Shown: piece by piece, positions 34,300 through 42,908 of the stretch
Layout of the letters: every line of letters begins with the position of its first letter
Position numbering within the stretch: position 1 is the stretch's first letter
The notes under the pieces: generated by a model
What the model saw: the letters and a program-made list of their open reading frames with translations, nothing else
Databases searched by the model: none
Told to the model about the DNA's origin: nothing
Program-made: the position numbers and the translations under genes
Source: Bacilli bacterium
Lineage (GTDB): Bacteria > Bacillota > Bacilli > Paenibacillales > NBRC-103111
Length of the DNA: 43,445 nt
Direction: 5' to 3'
Assembly (NCBI GenBank): GCA_028287395.1
Contig: JAQBPR010000157.1
Span: 1-43,445, forward strand

Positions 34300-35235
34300 A
34301 TGGAACTGTTTTTTCTAGGTACCGGCGCGGGCATGCCGACCCGTCAACGGAATGTAACGTCGCTTGTACTTGATTTATTAGCGGAAAATGGCGCTTATTG
34401 GTTGTTTGATTGCGGCGAAGGTACACAGCAGCAAATTTTACATTCCTCGGTAAAATTAAGCAAATTGAATAAGCTGTTTATTACACATTTGCATGGAGAT
34501 CATATTTATGGATTACCCGGTCTGCTTTCTAGCCGTTCTAATCAAGGCGGCATTACGCCTTTGATCGTGTATGGACCGCCGGGAATTCAAGCATTTATCG
34601 ATACAGCACTATCTGTTACTGGGTCACATCTGATGTATCCTCTCGAAATCGTTGAGATATCGGAGGGTAAGGTGTATGTGGATGATTTATTTACAGTCGA
34701 AGCGAAGCTTTTAGAGCATCGAATTGAAAGCTTCGGCTTTCGCATTGTAGAACATGATCGACCTGGAAAATTAAACGTAGAAAAACTGAGAGCTATCGGA
34801 ATTGCCTCAGGACCTGTGTTTGGGGAACTTAAGCTAGGGAAAACGGTGCTTTTAACGGATGGGTCTGTCCTCTACGGTTCAGATTTTATCGGTCCAGCCT
34901 TATCTGGGAGAAAATTGGCCATTATGGGTGATACCCGTTACTGTAACGCTGCATTAGAATTATCATATAATGTAGATGTGTTGGTCCATGAAGCTACATT
35001 TTCAACCGAACATCATGAATTAGCGCAATTATATTTTCATTCTACTACTGTCGATGCCGCAAAAACGGCTGCAGATGCCAATGCGAAAACACTGATTATG
35101 ACCCATTTTAGCTCGCGTTATCAGGAAGATGATCTAACATTGATGTTAAGTGAAGCTAAGCAAATATTCGCTAATTCTTATTTAGCCGAAGACTATATGC
35201 ATTATGCTATCCCGCTTCATACCCTACAAAGATAA
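34300..35235 (+). CDS. rnz: Ribonuclease Z (tRNA 3' processing endonuclease)
   Basis: Cleaves tRNA precursors after the discriminator base. The 311-residue metallo-beta-lactamase-fold enzyme has the HLHGDH zinc motif (H63, H65, D67, H68), further ligands in GDTR and in THFSSRY, and GLPG in the conserved substrate loop. GAGGGTG precedes the ATG. It lies 32 bases after metH and may share its transcript. A very long hairpin begins at its stop codon. Confidence 0.96.
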   Translation: MELFFLGTGAGMPTRQRNVTSLVLDLLAENGAYWLFDCGEGTQQQILHSSVKLSKLNKLFITHLHGDHIYGLPGLLSSRSNQGGITPLIVYGPPGIQAFIDTALSVTGSHLMYPLEIVEISEGKVYVDDLFTVEAKLLEHRIESFGFRIVEHDRPGKLNVEKLRAIGIASGPVFGELKLGKTVLLTDGSVLYGSDFIGPALSGRKLAIMGDTRYCNAALELSYNVDVLVHEATFSTEHHELAQLYFHSTTVDAAKTAADANAKTLIMTHFSSRYQEDDLTLMLSEAKQIFANSYLAEDYMHYAIPLHTLQR

Positions 35236-35307
35236 ACGACTATGCCGTCTTACACTGCTAACGAGCAACCAATATTGTTGCGCGTTAGCAGTAGGACGGT
35301 AGCGTTT
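35234..35307. repeat. Long hairpin after rnz
   Basis: A 74-base near-palindrome: AAACG with CGTTT, TGCCGTC with GACGGTA, CTGCTAACG with CGTTAGCAG, and GCAAC with GTTGC around a CAATATT loop. A T run only follows 8 bases after it, so it may be an atypical terminator, an mRNA stabiliser or a repeat element. Confidence 0.75.
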
Positions 35308-35317
35308 GTCCGGAATT

Positions 35318-35347
35318 TTTTAAAATAACCCCTTCCGTAGAAGGGGA
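35318..35347 (-). terminator. Terminator of tlp
   Basis: Minus-strand stem CCCCTTC with GAAGGGG (35329-35335 and 35340-35346), followed on that strand by a T-rich tract. Confidence 0.8.
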
Positions 35348-35353
35348 ATCATA

Positions 35354-35578
35354 TTATTCTTGCGCGTCATTAGCTTCGTCTTTAATTTCCTCACGAAATG
35401 AAGCAATACTTTCGCGTCGATTTTTGTTCTTTTCGGATATCTGATTTACTTCCCCTGTGCTGATTTCATTCGCGTGTTCGTCCAAATAACTTTCCGCTTC
35501 TTCTAGATTATCGATTGTATTTTGGACGTGTTCTTGTAGGTGTTCTACATTATCTGCGCGGTTATCCGGTTTAGCCAT
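35354..35578 (-). CDS. tlp: Small acid-soluble spore protein Tlp
   Basis: A 74-residue, highly hydrophilic spore core protein of the Tlp (thioredoxin-like protein) SASP family. It matches the family at DNRADNVEHLQEHVQNTIDN, LEEAE and the Lys-Asn-Lys-Asn-Arg-Arg-Glu-Ser-Ile segment. AAGGAGG precedes the ATG. Known tlp genes are expressed in the forespore by sigma-G; no strong sigma-G promoter could be fixed here. It is a single-gene minus-strand unit with its own terminator. Confidence 0.9.
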   Translation of the reverse strand: MAKPDNRADNVEHLQEHVQNTIDNLEEAESYLDEHANEISTGEVNQISEKNKNRRESIASFREEIKDEANDAQE

Positions 35579-35780
35579 GTAAGATTCCTCCTTAAAGTAT
35601 TTTTGGAATTTTTCTATTCCAAAGTATAATATTCTACAGAACGCAAATGAATATACAGGTCTATAAACACATGACTAGAAACTCATTTCAAATTTTGTCG
35701 AATTGTGGTAGGATAAACGCATACATAACTAATGAAGTCAACTGTATGTCATATTATAACATTGGGAGTCGATATATTAG

Positions 35781-37088
35781 ATGAAATGGATTGAAGTCCA
35801 GCAGTCTGGGCCGTTGTCGGGCACTGTATGTATACCTGGGTCAAAAAACAGTTCTCTTGCCTTGTTAGCGGCTGCTTGCTTAAGTGATGAGCCCCTGACA
35901 TTAAAGGGAATTCCGAATATATTGGATTTTCGTGTGATTACAGAAATTGCCGAAGAAATGGGCATGACTATAGAACGTCTAGCTAATGGAGATGTATGGA
36001 TTAATCCGCAAAATATTCATACGGCTCAACTTAATCATTCAAAGACATCCGCTTATCGTGCATCTTATTATTTTGTAGGTGCATTATTAGCGAAAAAAGG
36101 TAAGGTTTCGATTGGGTATCCCGGTGGGGATAATTTTGTTTCTCGCCCTATTGATCAACATATTAAAGCTTTGAAGCAGATGGGCGCTAAATTTACCTTC
36201 TTTGATGAATATTATGTTGTGGAAGCAGAGAAGCTGCAAGGCGCGATTATTTATTTTGACATGATTACATCGGGTGCTACTATTAACGCCATGCTTGCTG
36301 CTGCTTTAGCAGACGGCAGAACAGAACTTCGCAATGCGGCAAAAGACCCAGAAGTGGTGGATACCGCTAATTTGCTCAATTATATGGGGGCGAAAGTAAT
36401 TGGCGCCGGTACGGATACAATAAAAATTGATGGCGTTACACAATTGGGTGGATGTACATACAATGTCATCCCGGATCGATTAATTGCGGGCGCCTTTTTA
36501 ATGGCTGCTGGAGCTACTAGAGGTACTGTAACCATTGATGAAATTATTCCGGAGCATTTGCAATCTTGTATGCTTAAGCTTGAGGAAATCGGCATGCATT
36601 TTGAAATAAAAGAGCATAGCATCACTGCATATGGAGACGTTGCACTTAAAGCGACTCGTGTTAGAACAGGGATGTATCCTGCTTTCGCTACTGATTTACA
36701 GCAGCCCATGACATCGTTGCTGCTTAGAGCCCCAGGACGGAGTATAATAACGGATAAAGTATATCCGGAAAGATACAATCATTTGCAGCAGCTAAGGAAA
36801 ATGGGCGCGCAGATTTCCTTACGCGGCGGCAGTGCTTTTATTCAAGGCGGGACTCCATTAATGGGAACCTATGTACATGCTTCTGATGTTAGAGCAGGTA
36901 CTTGTCTTATTATTGCCGGCTTAATGGCCGAAGGTAAAACCATGATTGCAGGAGTGGAACACATTGAACGCGGTTATGATAACGTGATGAATCAATTTCG
37001 TAGGTTAGGCGCCAAGCTGTTGGTGCATGATCATATTTCAGAAGGTATAAATATAAGTGAACTAGCGGAGCAAATTGCTGCACAATAA
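35781..37088 (+). CDS. UDP-N-acetylglucosamine 1-carboxyvinyltransferase paralogue (MurA family) with Asp in the active loop
   Basis: MurA-family enzyme, expected to catalyse the first committed step of peptidoglycan precursor synthesis by adding enolpyruvate to UDP-GlcNAc. The 435 residues keep GSKNSSLA (K22, N23), the conserved SRP (R122), ATDLQQP for the catalytic Asp, and ERGYDN near the C-terminus. The mobile loop reads PGGDNFVSRP, with D117 (codon 36129-36131) where most MurA proteins have the fosfomycin-reacting Cys. Because the usual Bacillus MurA proteins keep that Cys, this is a distinct paralogue or a natural drug-insensitive form. I leave the symbol blank since another MurA may exist in the genome. 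Confidence 0.9.
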   Translation: MKWIEVQQSGPLSGTVCIPGSKNSSLALLAAACLSDEPLTLKGIPNILDFRVITEIAEEMGMTIERLANGDVWINPQNIHTAQLNHSKTSAYRASYYFVGALLAKKGKVSIGYPGGDNFVSRPIDQHIKALKQMGAKFTFFDEYYVVEAEKLQGAIIYFDMITSGATINAMLAAALADGRTELRNAAKDPEVVDTANLLNYMGAKVIGAGTDTIKIDGVTQLGGCTYNVIPDRLIAGAFLMAAGATRGTVTIDEIIPEHLQSCMLKLEEIGMHFEIKEHSITAYGDVALKATRVRTGMYPAFATDLQQPMTSLLLRAPGRSIITDKVYPERYNHLQQLRKMGAQISLRGGSAFIQGGTPLMGTYVHASDVRAGTCLIIAGLMAEGKTMIAGVEHIERGYDNVMNQFRRLGAKLLVHDHISEGINISELAEQIAAQ

Positions 37089-37170
37089 TTAATAAATTTA
37101 ATGGATATAAAGCTGGCGATGAAACATTTACTCACTCAAATGAATGAAAAATAATAAGTTTGGAGTAAAG

Positions 37171-37201
37171 ACAACGGATCAATCGATCGGTTGTTTTTTT
37201 T
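37171..37201 (+). terminator. Terminator after the MurA paralogue
   Basis: ACAAC and GTTGT flank a GATC/GATC pair around a short loop, followed by eight T. Confidence 0.7.
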
Positions 37202-37318
37202 GTGGATTTTGTAAATACACAATATATTAACAACACGAAAATATGAGCTTAATAATCTTTTGTTACGCTTAGCTTAAAAGCCAGAATAAAATTTACACGA
37301 AAGGTGGGAGATTGTTTA

Positions 37319-38281
37319 ATGGATACTAGCAGTCATTTATTGTTTGGTATTACGTTAGTCGGCTTAGCTTATTTAGATCCTGCTGTTTCAGCAAATCCTG
37401 ATGTTGCCCACGCCTTAATTGCTGCGAGCTTATTAGGTTCAAATGCTCCGGATTTTGATGCTGTAACCCGTTTTAAAGGCTATGCTTGCTACGTGCGACA
37501 TCATAGGGGGCTTACCCATTCTCTACCTGCTTTGTTTATTTGGCCTGCAGTCATTAGCTTGCCCATTGCTTTATTAAGTGGGGTAATGAACCATTTAACA
37601 ACGTTATACTTCTGGACATTTATTGCGGTTGCGTTTCATGTATTATTAGATCTTTTTAACGCTTACGGTGTCCAATGCTTCCGACCCATTAGTAATAAAT
37701 GGGTTCATTTAGATACTTTATCGCTGTATGAACCATTTCTATTTATGATTCACCTTATCAGTGTAATGCTATGGATTTTCACTCCGATTTCTCCACAATG
37801 GATCTTTAGCTCTCTCTATAGCGCAACATTCCTCTTTATACTTATTCGCTGGTTTAATCATCAATCTGTAGTAAAACGAATTACAACAACTTTAAATATC
37901 GATGGGCTATGCCAAGTTGTGCCTAGTCTGCATTGGTTTCGCTGGCAATTTGTTGTGGAAACTGAAGATTTTTTCTATACAGGTAAAACTCATTACACTA
38001 AAATAACCTTATTGGATAGATATCCAAAAGCATATAGTAGCGACGTTATAGAAGCAACCAAGGCGACGGATGGCGTTCGAGCCTTTCTACATTTTGCGCA
38101 AAAGGTTCATGTCAGCTTTACGAAGAAGCAAGATGGGTATGAAGTTAAATGGCGTGACGTAAGATTTTGGTACAATCATAAACTGCCTTTTGGTGTCGAT
38201 GTCCAATTGGATCAAAATTTATCCGTAACGAGTTCAACCATAGGTTGGAGTAAAAAATCCTGGGATCCTCCTTATGTTTAG
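37319..38281 (+). CDS. YfhP/YdjM-like membrane-bound metal-dependent hydrolase
   Basis: Predicted integral membrane protein of the DUF457 / LexA-binding, inner-membrane-associated hydrolase group (YfhP-like). The 320 residues include the metal-site-like segments SSHLLFG, NAPDFDAV and HHRGLTHS, and about four membrane helices in the first ~190 residues. The last ~110 residues are a soluble, beta-rich domain. ATG 37319 has GGTGGGA 9 bases upstream; the in-frame GTG at 37304 overlaps that site. The enzyme activity is a family prediction only. Confidence 0.82.
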   Translation: MDTSSHLLFGITLVGLAYLDPAVSANPDVAHALIAASLLGSNAPDFDAVTRFKGYACYVRHHRGLTHSLPALFIWPAVISLPIALLSGVMNHLTTLYFWTFIAVAFHVLLDLFNAYGVQCFRPISNKWVHLDTLSLYEPFLFMIHLISVMLWIFTPISPQWIFSSLYSATFLFILIRWFNHQSVVKRITTTLNIDGLCQVVPSLHWFRWQFVVETEDFFYTGKTHYTKITLLDRYPKAYSSDVIEATKATDGVRAFLHFAQKVHVSFTKKQDGYEVKWRDVRFWYNHKLPFGVDVQLDQNLSVTSSTIGWSKKSWDPPYV

Positions 38282-38318
38282 AAATAAAGTTTCAAGGGGT
38301 GGGAAAGATGATATAAAG

Positions 38319-38789
38319 CTACCTCGTTTTACAAAATAATTGAGTTAAAATATATTTACAGAGAAGTCCTGCTGCTATTCCGCCAAAACAAAATAAAATG
38401 GGGAGCCAAACCGGTCCCAATAAAATACCTTGTATTAGTAATGTATCCGAATAGATTACCCCCAAAGTTACTGCATATGCGGTCATTACAAAGGGAATAA
38501 AGGTGAATGGTTTCAATTCATCATTTGCGTCTCGATAGGCATCCCAAATCGCAAACATATAAATACAAGGATAAAACATCAGCCAGCGATAATTGGTTTG
38601 GATAACGGCATTTTGAATATGACCTTGAAAGCTAAGTATAATTATTTCATTAAAATTGGATTGGATATTGATCAAAAATTCTAAAAAAACAAACATAAAC
38701 CCTTTGATATATTTTCCATTTAACATTTGTCCAAATCCAGGTAAGGCAATACTCCAAAGTAACCTTTCGATTTGGTCTGATCTATTCAT
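38319..38789 (-). CDS. Hypothetical polytopic membrane protein
   Basis: I do not recognise a characterised family. The 156-residue protein has about four to five hydrophobic segments and begins with an S-x-A-L-P-G-F-G-Q-M-L-N-G-K-Y-x-K-G pattern that recalls small TM2-like membrane proteins. No well-placed ribosome site precedes the ATG; GGAGG is about 24 bases upstream. It is alone on the minus strand between YfhP-like and the prepilin-peptidase remnant. No terminator separates it from the convergent YfhP-like gene. Confidence 0.6.
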   Translation of the reverse strand: MNRSDQIERLLWSIALPGFGQMLNGKYIKGFMFVFLEFLINIQSNFNEIIILSFQGHIQNAVIQTNYRWLMFYPCIYMFAIWDAYRDANDELKPFTFIPFVMTAYAVTLGVIYSDTLLIQGILLGPVWLPILFCFGGIAAGLLCKYILTQLFCKTR

Positions 38790-38856
38790 CGAGTATATGC
38801 ATTTTCCATAAATGAATCCTCCATATGAAGTGTGATAAACTTATCCTGCCTCATAA

Positions 38857-39207
38857 TCCTTTAAATATCCAATTTTATTATTTGACGTACTGTTGAAGAA
38901 AGAAGGAATGGGGGGAGGAGACATCAAATTATATGTATTTATTGGTTTGATGTTAGGTGTTAAACTCACCTTGCTTTCAATTTTTTTTGCTAGTTTGGTG
39001 GTTAGTTTGATTGGGATATCGCTCATATCAATGCGAATTGGTACACGGGAGCAAGTCATGCCATTTGGTCCATTTATTGCTTTAGGTGCCTTTTTTCTTA
39101 TCTTTTCGGTGATTTTATATTTTCGTGGTATATCGGGCTGTTGGCAAGGTAAAGTTGCGCTAAAAATTCCTCCTTCCATAACTACCATCAGCCTAAACAA
39201 ATATTAA
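38857..39207 (+). pseudogene. Remnant of a type IV prepilin peptidase (A24 family), 5' part lost
   Basis: The frame from 38857 encodes about 116 residues, with the A24 aspartyl motif GMGGGDIKLYVFIG and two later membrane helices, plus the P-F-G-P-F-I-A-L-G segment that closes this domain. The second-aspartate half is intact. The N-terminal methylase and first aspartate half are absent, and an in-frame stop (38854-38856) cuts the homology. Possible starts are TTG 38893 or ATG 38908 (inside the motif), without a ribosome site. The last ~25 residues look unlike the family. Most likely a broken gene. Confidence 0.75.
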
Positions 39208-39332
39208 ATTCTTTCCCGGGCAATCGCAGGATTAGGCAAAAAGCTGCTTTTTTCGGCAATATATTTAAGACTTATGCTTTTCAATACAACTTGTTTCGAC
39301 ATACAAACTAATAGATAAATTTTTCGACGAAT

Positions 39333-39374
39333 AAATGCAGCTGGCCCCTTATAAAAAGGATAGCTGCATTTTTT
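39333..39374. terminator. Hairpin terminator between the prepilin remnant and cotJC
   Basis: AAATGCAGCT (39333-39342) pairs with AGCTGCATTT (39362-39371), then TTT. Better on the plus strand; on the minus strand, after cotJC, the T tract is weak. Confidence 0.7.
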
Positions 39375-39390
39375 AGATTTTTATGAGGGT

Positions 39391-39960
39391 TTAAAATGCC
39401 TTTTTCACTCCTTGTTCAGCTTTTAAAATTTCTACCGATTCACGGAAGCGTTGGGAATGGATAATTTCGCGTTCTCTTAAAAATTTTAGACCGTCTTGCA
39501 AATCTACGTCATCGGTCATATCGATTAACCATTGATACGTAGCGCGTGCCTTTTCCTCGGCGGCAATATCTTCATATAAATCCGCAATAGGGTCTCCTTT
39601 GGCTTGAATATAAGCTGCTGTCCAAGGGACTCCTGATGCGTTTTCATAAAATAAGGCTCTTTCATGGGACGCATAATGATCACCTAGACCTACTGCTTTA
39701 AGCTGCTCGACTGTAGCATCTTTCGTTAATTTATAAATCATTGTCGCAATCATTTCTAAATGAGCAAATTCTTCCGTGCCGATATCCGTAAGGACACCAA
39801 TGATTTTATCAGGTATCGTATATCTTTGATTTAAATAACGAAGCGCAGCAGATAATTCCCCATCTGCACCGCCATATTGTTCCGATAAGTATCGTGCCAT
39901 TTGCGGGTCGCATTTACTTACTCTAACTGGATATTGCAGTTTTTTTTCATATATCCACAC
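39391..39960 (-). CDS. cotJC: Spore coat protein CotJC (manganese-catalase-like)
   Basis: Coat protein related to manganese catalases, likely a mother-cell protein of the inner coat. The 189 residues include the ferritin-like metal helices with EEFAHLEMIATMI and ERALFYENASGVPWTA, plus EEKARATYQWL and REREIIHSQRF, which provide metal-binding Glu and His. Start is GTG 39960, with AGGTGA about 6 bases upstream. It is last in the minus-strand cotJABC operon. Confidence 0.95.
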   Translation of the reverse strand: MWIYEKKLQYPVRVSKCDPQMARYLSEQYGGADGELSAALRYLNQRYTIPDKIIGVLTDIGTEEFAHLEMIATMIYKLTKDATVEQLKAVGLGDHYASHERALFYENASGVPWTAAYIQAKGDPIADLYEDIAAEEKARATYQWLIDMTDDVDLQDGLKFLREREIIHSQRFRESVEILKAEQGVKKAF

Positions 39961-40001
39961 GACGGGTCACCTGCACTTTTCTTGAAATGTTAGACTAGTT
40001 A

Positions 40002-40253
40002 TTAAACTTGCCAAGGCCAAGGAGGGCTATTCCATTTCCAACCGTTTTGTGAATAAGAATGTCCAAATTGCATTAAGGGTCCATAGTTCATTTCAAATTG
40101 AGCGGCGAGCTGTTGTCTTGTTTTGGAATGGTCATTAAATTGCTGCAAGGCGTTGGGATCATTCGGGTGGGTATCCAAATACAAATTAAGCTCAACCAAT
40201 ACAAAATCTATCGCTTGCAGATCGTATAGCTGTTTATAATAGTTTTCATCCAT
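40002..40253 (-). CDS. cotJB: Spore coat protein CotJB
   Basis: An 83-residue coat protein with the typical Y-K-Q-L-Y-D-L-Q-A-I-D-F-V-L-V-E-L-N-L-Y-L-D-T-H-P pattern, ending in a Trp/Pro-rich tail. AAGGAGG precedes the ATG. It is the middle gene of cotJABC, 41 bases before cotJC. Confidence 0.93.
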   Translation of the reverse strand: MDENYYKQLYDLQAIDFVLVELNLYLDTHPNDPNALQQFNDHSKTRQQLAAQFEMNYGPLMQFGHSYSQNGWKWNSPPWPWQV

Positions 40254-40268
40254 AACCTAAAGTCCTCC

Positions 40269-40472
40269 TTAACACTTTTTTCCTTCATAGGGACTGTAAA
40301 ACGCTGACCAAAGCGTACCCCATTTTAGCGCCTCATAAGGATTAAATTGCGTTAAATTCATCGGCTGAAACCCCATGAACAAATCGGGGGGTGTTACATA
40401 CATCTTTTCTCTAATAGGCGGACAGGGGTCAAAAGGACCAATTACTGGACAATAAATGTGAATTTGATTCAA
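40269..40472 (-). CDS. cotJA: Spore coat protein CotJA
   Basis: A 67-residue coat protein with GPFDPCPPI, the TPPDLFMGFQP stretch and a closing WSAFYSPYE typical of CotJA. AGGAGG is about 12 bases before the ATG. It leads the minus-strand cotJABC operon; cotJB follows after 15 bases. Confidence 0.93.
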   Translation of the reverse strand: MNQIHIYCPVIGPFDPCPPIREKMYVTPPDLFMGFQPMNLTQFNPYEALKWGTLWSAFYSPYEGKKC

Positions 40473-40508
40473 TAGCCATTCCTCCTTTTGGCGATATTCA
40501 ACTAATGA

Positions 40509-40539
40509 AATATATGTATGTAGTAGTTTGGACTATACC
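40509..40539 (-). promoter_or_regulatory. Possible sigma-E promoter of cotJABC
   Basis: On the minus strand, GGTATAGT (40532-40539) and CATATATT (40509-40516) are 15 bases apart; the -10 differs from CATACAnT at one position. cotJ operons are sigma-E-dependent in Bacillus. A nearby CATACATA is an alternative -10. Confidence 0.45.
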
Positions 40540-40565
40540 AAATTTTCCATGCTCGATTCTCTATC

Positions 40566-40588
40566 CATACGAACGTATGTGTGATAAT
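40566..40588 (+). promoter_or_regulatory. Inverted repeat and extended -10 upstream of mrfA
   Basis: CATACGAACGTATG (40566-40579) is a perfect 6-bp inverted repeat with a 2-base centre. TGTGATAAT (40580-40588) follows at once and resembles an extended -10. The repeat would sit in the polymerase footprint. Confidence 0.5.
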
Positions 40589-40622
40589 ATGAAGGGATCA
40601 AACAAATGTTCGGAGGCTTGTT

Positions 40623-42908
40623 ATGAATCGATTGACTGGAAAAGTGTCTTCGATGGCGGAGATGATCACGTGGATTCGACAAACACCTGAACTTATGAGT
40701 CAGGTGACTTATTGGCATACGATTAAACCAAGGGACGCGAAATCGGCGCCATTTCCCCATGGTTTGCATCAAGGAGTGGTCGAAGCGCTTCGAGCTAAAG
40801 GGATAGAACAGCTATATACCCATCAAGCGGAATCCTATGAAGCCGTAATGCAAGGTAAACATATCGTAACGGTTACTCCAACAGCATCGGGAAAGACGAT
40901 GTGTTATAATTTACCAGTTCTCCAGAGTGTGCTGCAAGATGATAGCGCGCGGTCGCTTTATCTTTTTCCAACGAAGGCACTTGCTCAGGATCAGGTTGCG
41001 GAACTCCAAGAAATGGTCCAAGTTATAGGGGCAGATATTAAAACGCATACGTATGACGGAGATACACCGCCAAGTGTACGACAAGCTATTCGGAATGCTG
41101 GACATATTGTGGTGACGAATCCGGATATGCTTCATTCCGCTATCCTTCCGCATCATACCAAATGGGTGAAATTATTTGAAAATATTAAATATGTTGTTAT
41201 TGATGAGGTTCATTCTTATCGCGGGGTGTTTGGCAGCCATGTTGCCAACGTGATTCGTCGCTTAAAAAGGATTTGTCAATTTTATGGATCACAGCCGCAG
41301 TTCATTTGTGCATCCGCTACGATTGAAAATCCATTGGAGCATGCAGAGCGACTAATCGGTGAAAAGGCCGTTTTAATTGATAACAACGGGGCTCCTTCCG
41401 GCGAAAAGCACTTTGTCTTTTACAATCCACCTGTTGTAAATGAACAGCTTGGCATACGCAAAAGCAGTGTATTAGAGACGCGAAAATTGGCGGGGCATCT
41501 TCTGCGCAACGGAATTCAGACCATTGTTTTTGCGCGAAGTCGTGTCAGGGTGGAGCTTTTATTGACTTATCTTCTAGATTTGGTTAAGCATGAACTCGGA
41601 CCCAAGTCGATACGCGGCTATCGCGGAGGCTATTTACCTAAATTAAGGCGTGAAATTGAACAAGGACTTCGCAATGGAGACATTCGCGGCGTTGTCAGTA
41701 CGAATGCCTTAGAGCTTGGGATTGATATTGGACAGCTGCAAGCCTGTGTATTGAACGGCTATCCTGGAACGATCGCAAGTACATGGCAGCAATCAGGTAG
41801 AGCAGGCAGAAGGCAGGAAAGCTCCATTACCTTTTTAGTGGCAAGCAGCAACCCATTGGATCAGTATATTATCCAAAATCCACGCTACTTTTTTGAACGT
41901 CCACCAGAACGAGCATTGATTCATCCTGACAATTTAATTATTTTGGTTGATCATATTAAATGTGCTGCTTATGAGCTGCCTTTTGAAGAAGGGGAGCTAT
42001 TTGGCGATGAAACTTTAGTCGAGATATTACAATTCTTGACGGAGCAGCAAATATTGCATCATGTCAAGAGCCGTTGGTATTGGATGGACCAAAGCTTTCC
42101 CGCTCATGACATTTCATTACGTTCTGCCGCACAAGAAAATTTTGTAATTATTGATACTACGGATGGAACTAGAGTCATTGGTGAAGTAGATCGCTTTAGT
42201 GCGCCTACGATGATTCATGAGGAAGCCATTTACATTCATGAAGGCATTCAATATCAAGTGGAAAAGCTGGATTATGAAGAGAAAAAGGCCTATGTTCGCG
42301 AAGTGAATGTGGATTATTATACGGATGCCAGTATGGCCATTCAACTTAAAGTGCTTCATGTACATAAAGAAGAGCACGGAGCGGGTCTGATTCGCCAATT
42401 TGGCGATGTGACGATCAATGCGATTCCAACTATATTTAAGAAGATTCGTTTAAGAACCCATGAGAATATTGGTTCCGGTCCCATTCGTTTGCCTGAGGAA
42501 GAATTGCATACCAGTTCTTATTGGTTCACGTTCGATGAGGAGATGGCGAGAGGCAATAGTAAAAATGACTTACAGTTTGCTTTGCTCGGCATTGCCAATG
42601 TGCTTGTCCATATTGCGCCGTTGTACTTAATGTGTGACCCGCGGGATATTCGTGTGGTGCCGCAGGTCAAAGCGATTCACAATCAGCTGCCAACGATATT
42701 TTTCTACGATAGTTATCCAGGTGGGGTTGGGTTAAGCGAACGATTGTATGAAGTCCATGGCACATTGCTTCAGCAAGCGCGAGAGTTAATTCATCAGTGT
42801 ACATGTTTAAGCGGCTGTCCCGCATGTGTGGGCCCGATTGAGGAAGTTGGAATTTTGGGGAAGCAATTAGCGCTTGATTTATTGCAAAGGCTGGTGGAGC
42901 ATCCATGA
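40623..42908 (+). CDS. mrfA: DEAD/DEAH-box helicase MrfA (YprA)
   Basis: SF2 DNA helicase of the YprA/MrfA family, which in B. subtilis repairs mitomycin C damage with the exonuclease MrfB. The 761 residues contain Walker A TPTASGKT (K91), DEVH (194-197), SATIEN, the QSGRAGRRQ motif VI, and a C-terminal DUF1998 region with the cysteine cluster CTCLSGCPAC. CGGAGG about 6 bases before the ATG fixes the start. Its stop overlaps the mrfB start (ATGA), so the pair is coupled. It is divergent from cotJABC. Confidence 0.93.
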   Translation: MNRLTGKVSSMAEMITWIRQTPELMSQVTYWHTIKPRDAKSAPFPHGLHQGVVEALRAKGIEQLYTHQAESYEAVMQGKHIVTVTPTASGKTMCYNLPVLQSVLQDDSARSLYLFPTKALAQDQVAELQEMVQVIGADIKTHTYDGDTPPSVRQAIRNAGHIVVTNPDMLHSAILPHHTKWVKLFENIKYVVIDEVHSYRGVFGSHVANVIRRLKRICQFYGSQPQFICASATIENPLEHAERLIGEKAVLIDNNGAPSGEKHFVFYNPPVVNEQLGIRKSSVLETRKLAGHLLRNGIQTIVFARSRVRVELLLTYLLDLVKHELGPKSIRGYRGGYLPKLRREIEQGLRNGDIRGVVSTNALELGIDIGQLQACVLNGYPGTIASTWQQSGRAGRRQESSITFLVASSNPLDQYIIQNPRYFFERPPERALIHPDNLIILVDHIKCAAYELPFEEGELFGDETLVEILQFLTEQQILHHVKSRWYWMDQSFPAHDISLRSAAQENFVIIDTTDGTRVIGEVDRFSAPTMIHEEAIYIHEGIQYQVEKLDYEEKKAYVREVNVDYYTDASMAIQLKVLHVHKEEHGAGLIRQFGDVTINAIPTIFKKIRLRTHENIGSGPIRLPEEELHTSSYWFTFDEEMARGNSKNDLQFALLGIANVLVHIAPLYLMCDPRDIRVVPQVKAIHNQLPTIFFYDSYPGGVGLSERLYEVHGTLLQQARELIHQCTCLSGCPACVGPIEEVGILGKQLALDLLQRLVEHP

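Noticed and set aside
35700..35780. Sigma-E-like boxes before the MurA paralogue (CATACATA, GTCATATT)
   Set aside because: The elements are in the wrong order or too near the start codon to form one promoter.
37102..37155. 17-residue frame after the MurA paralogue
   Set aside because: No ribosome site, no similarity to a known leader peptide, and it ends just before a terminator.
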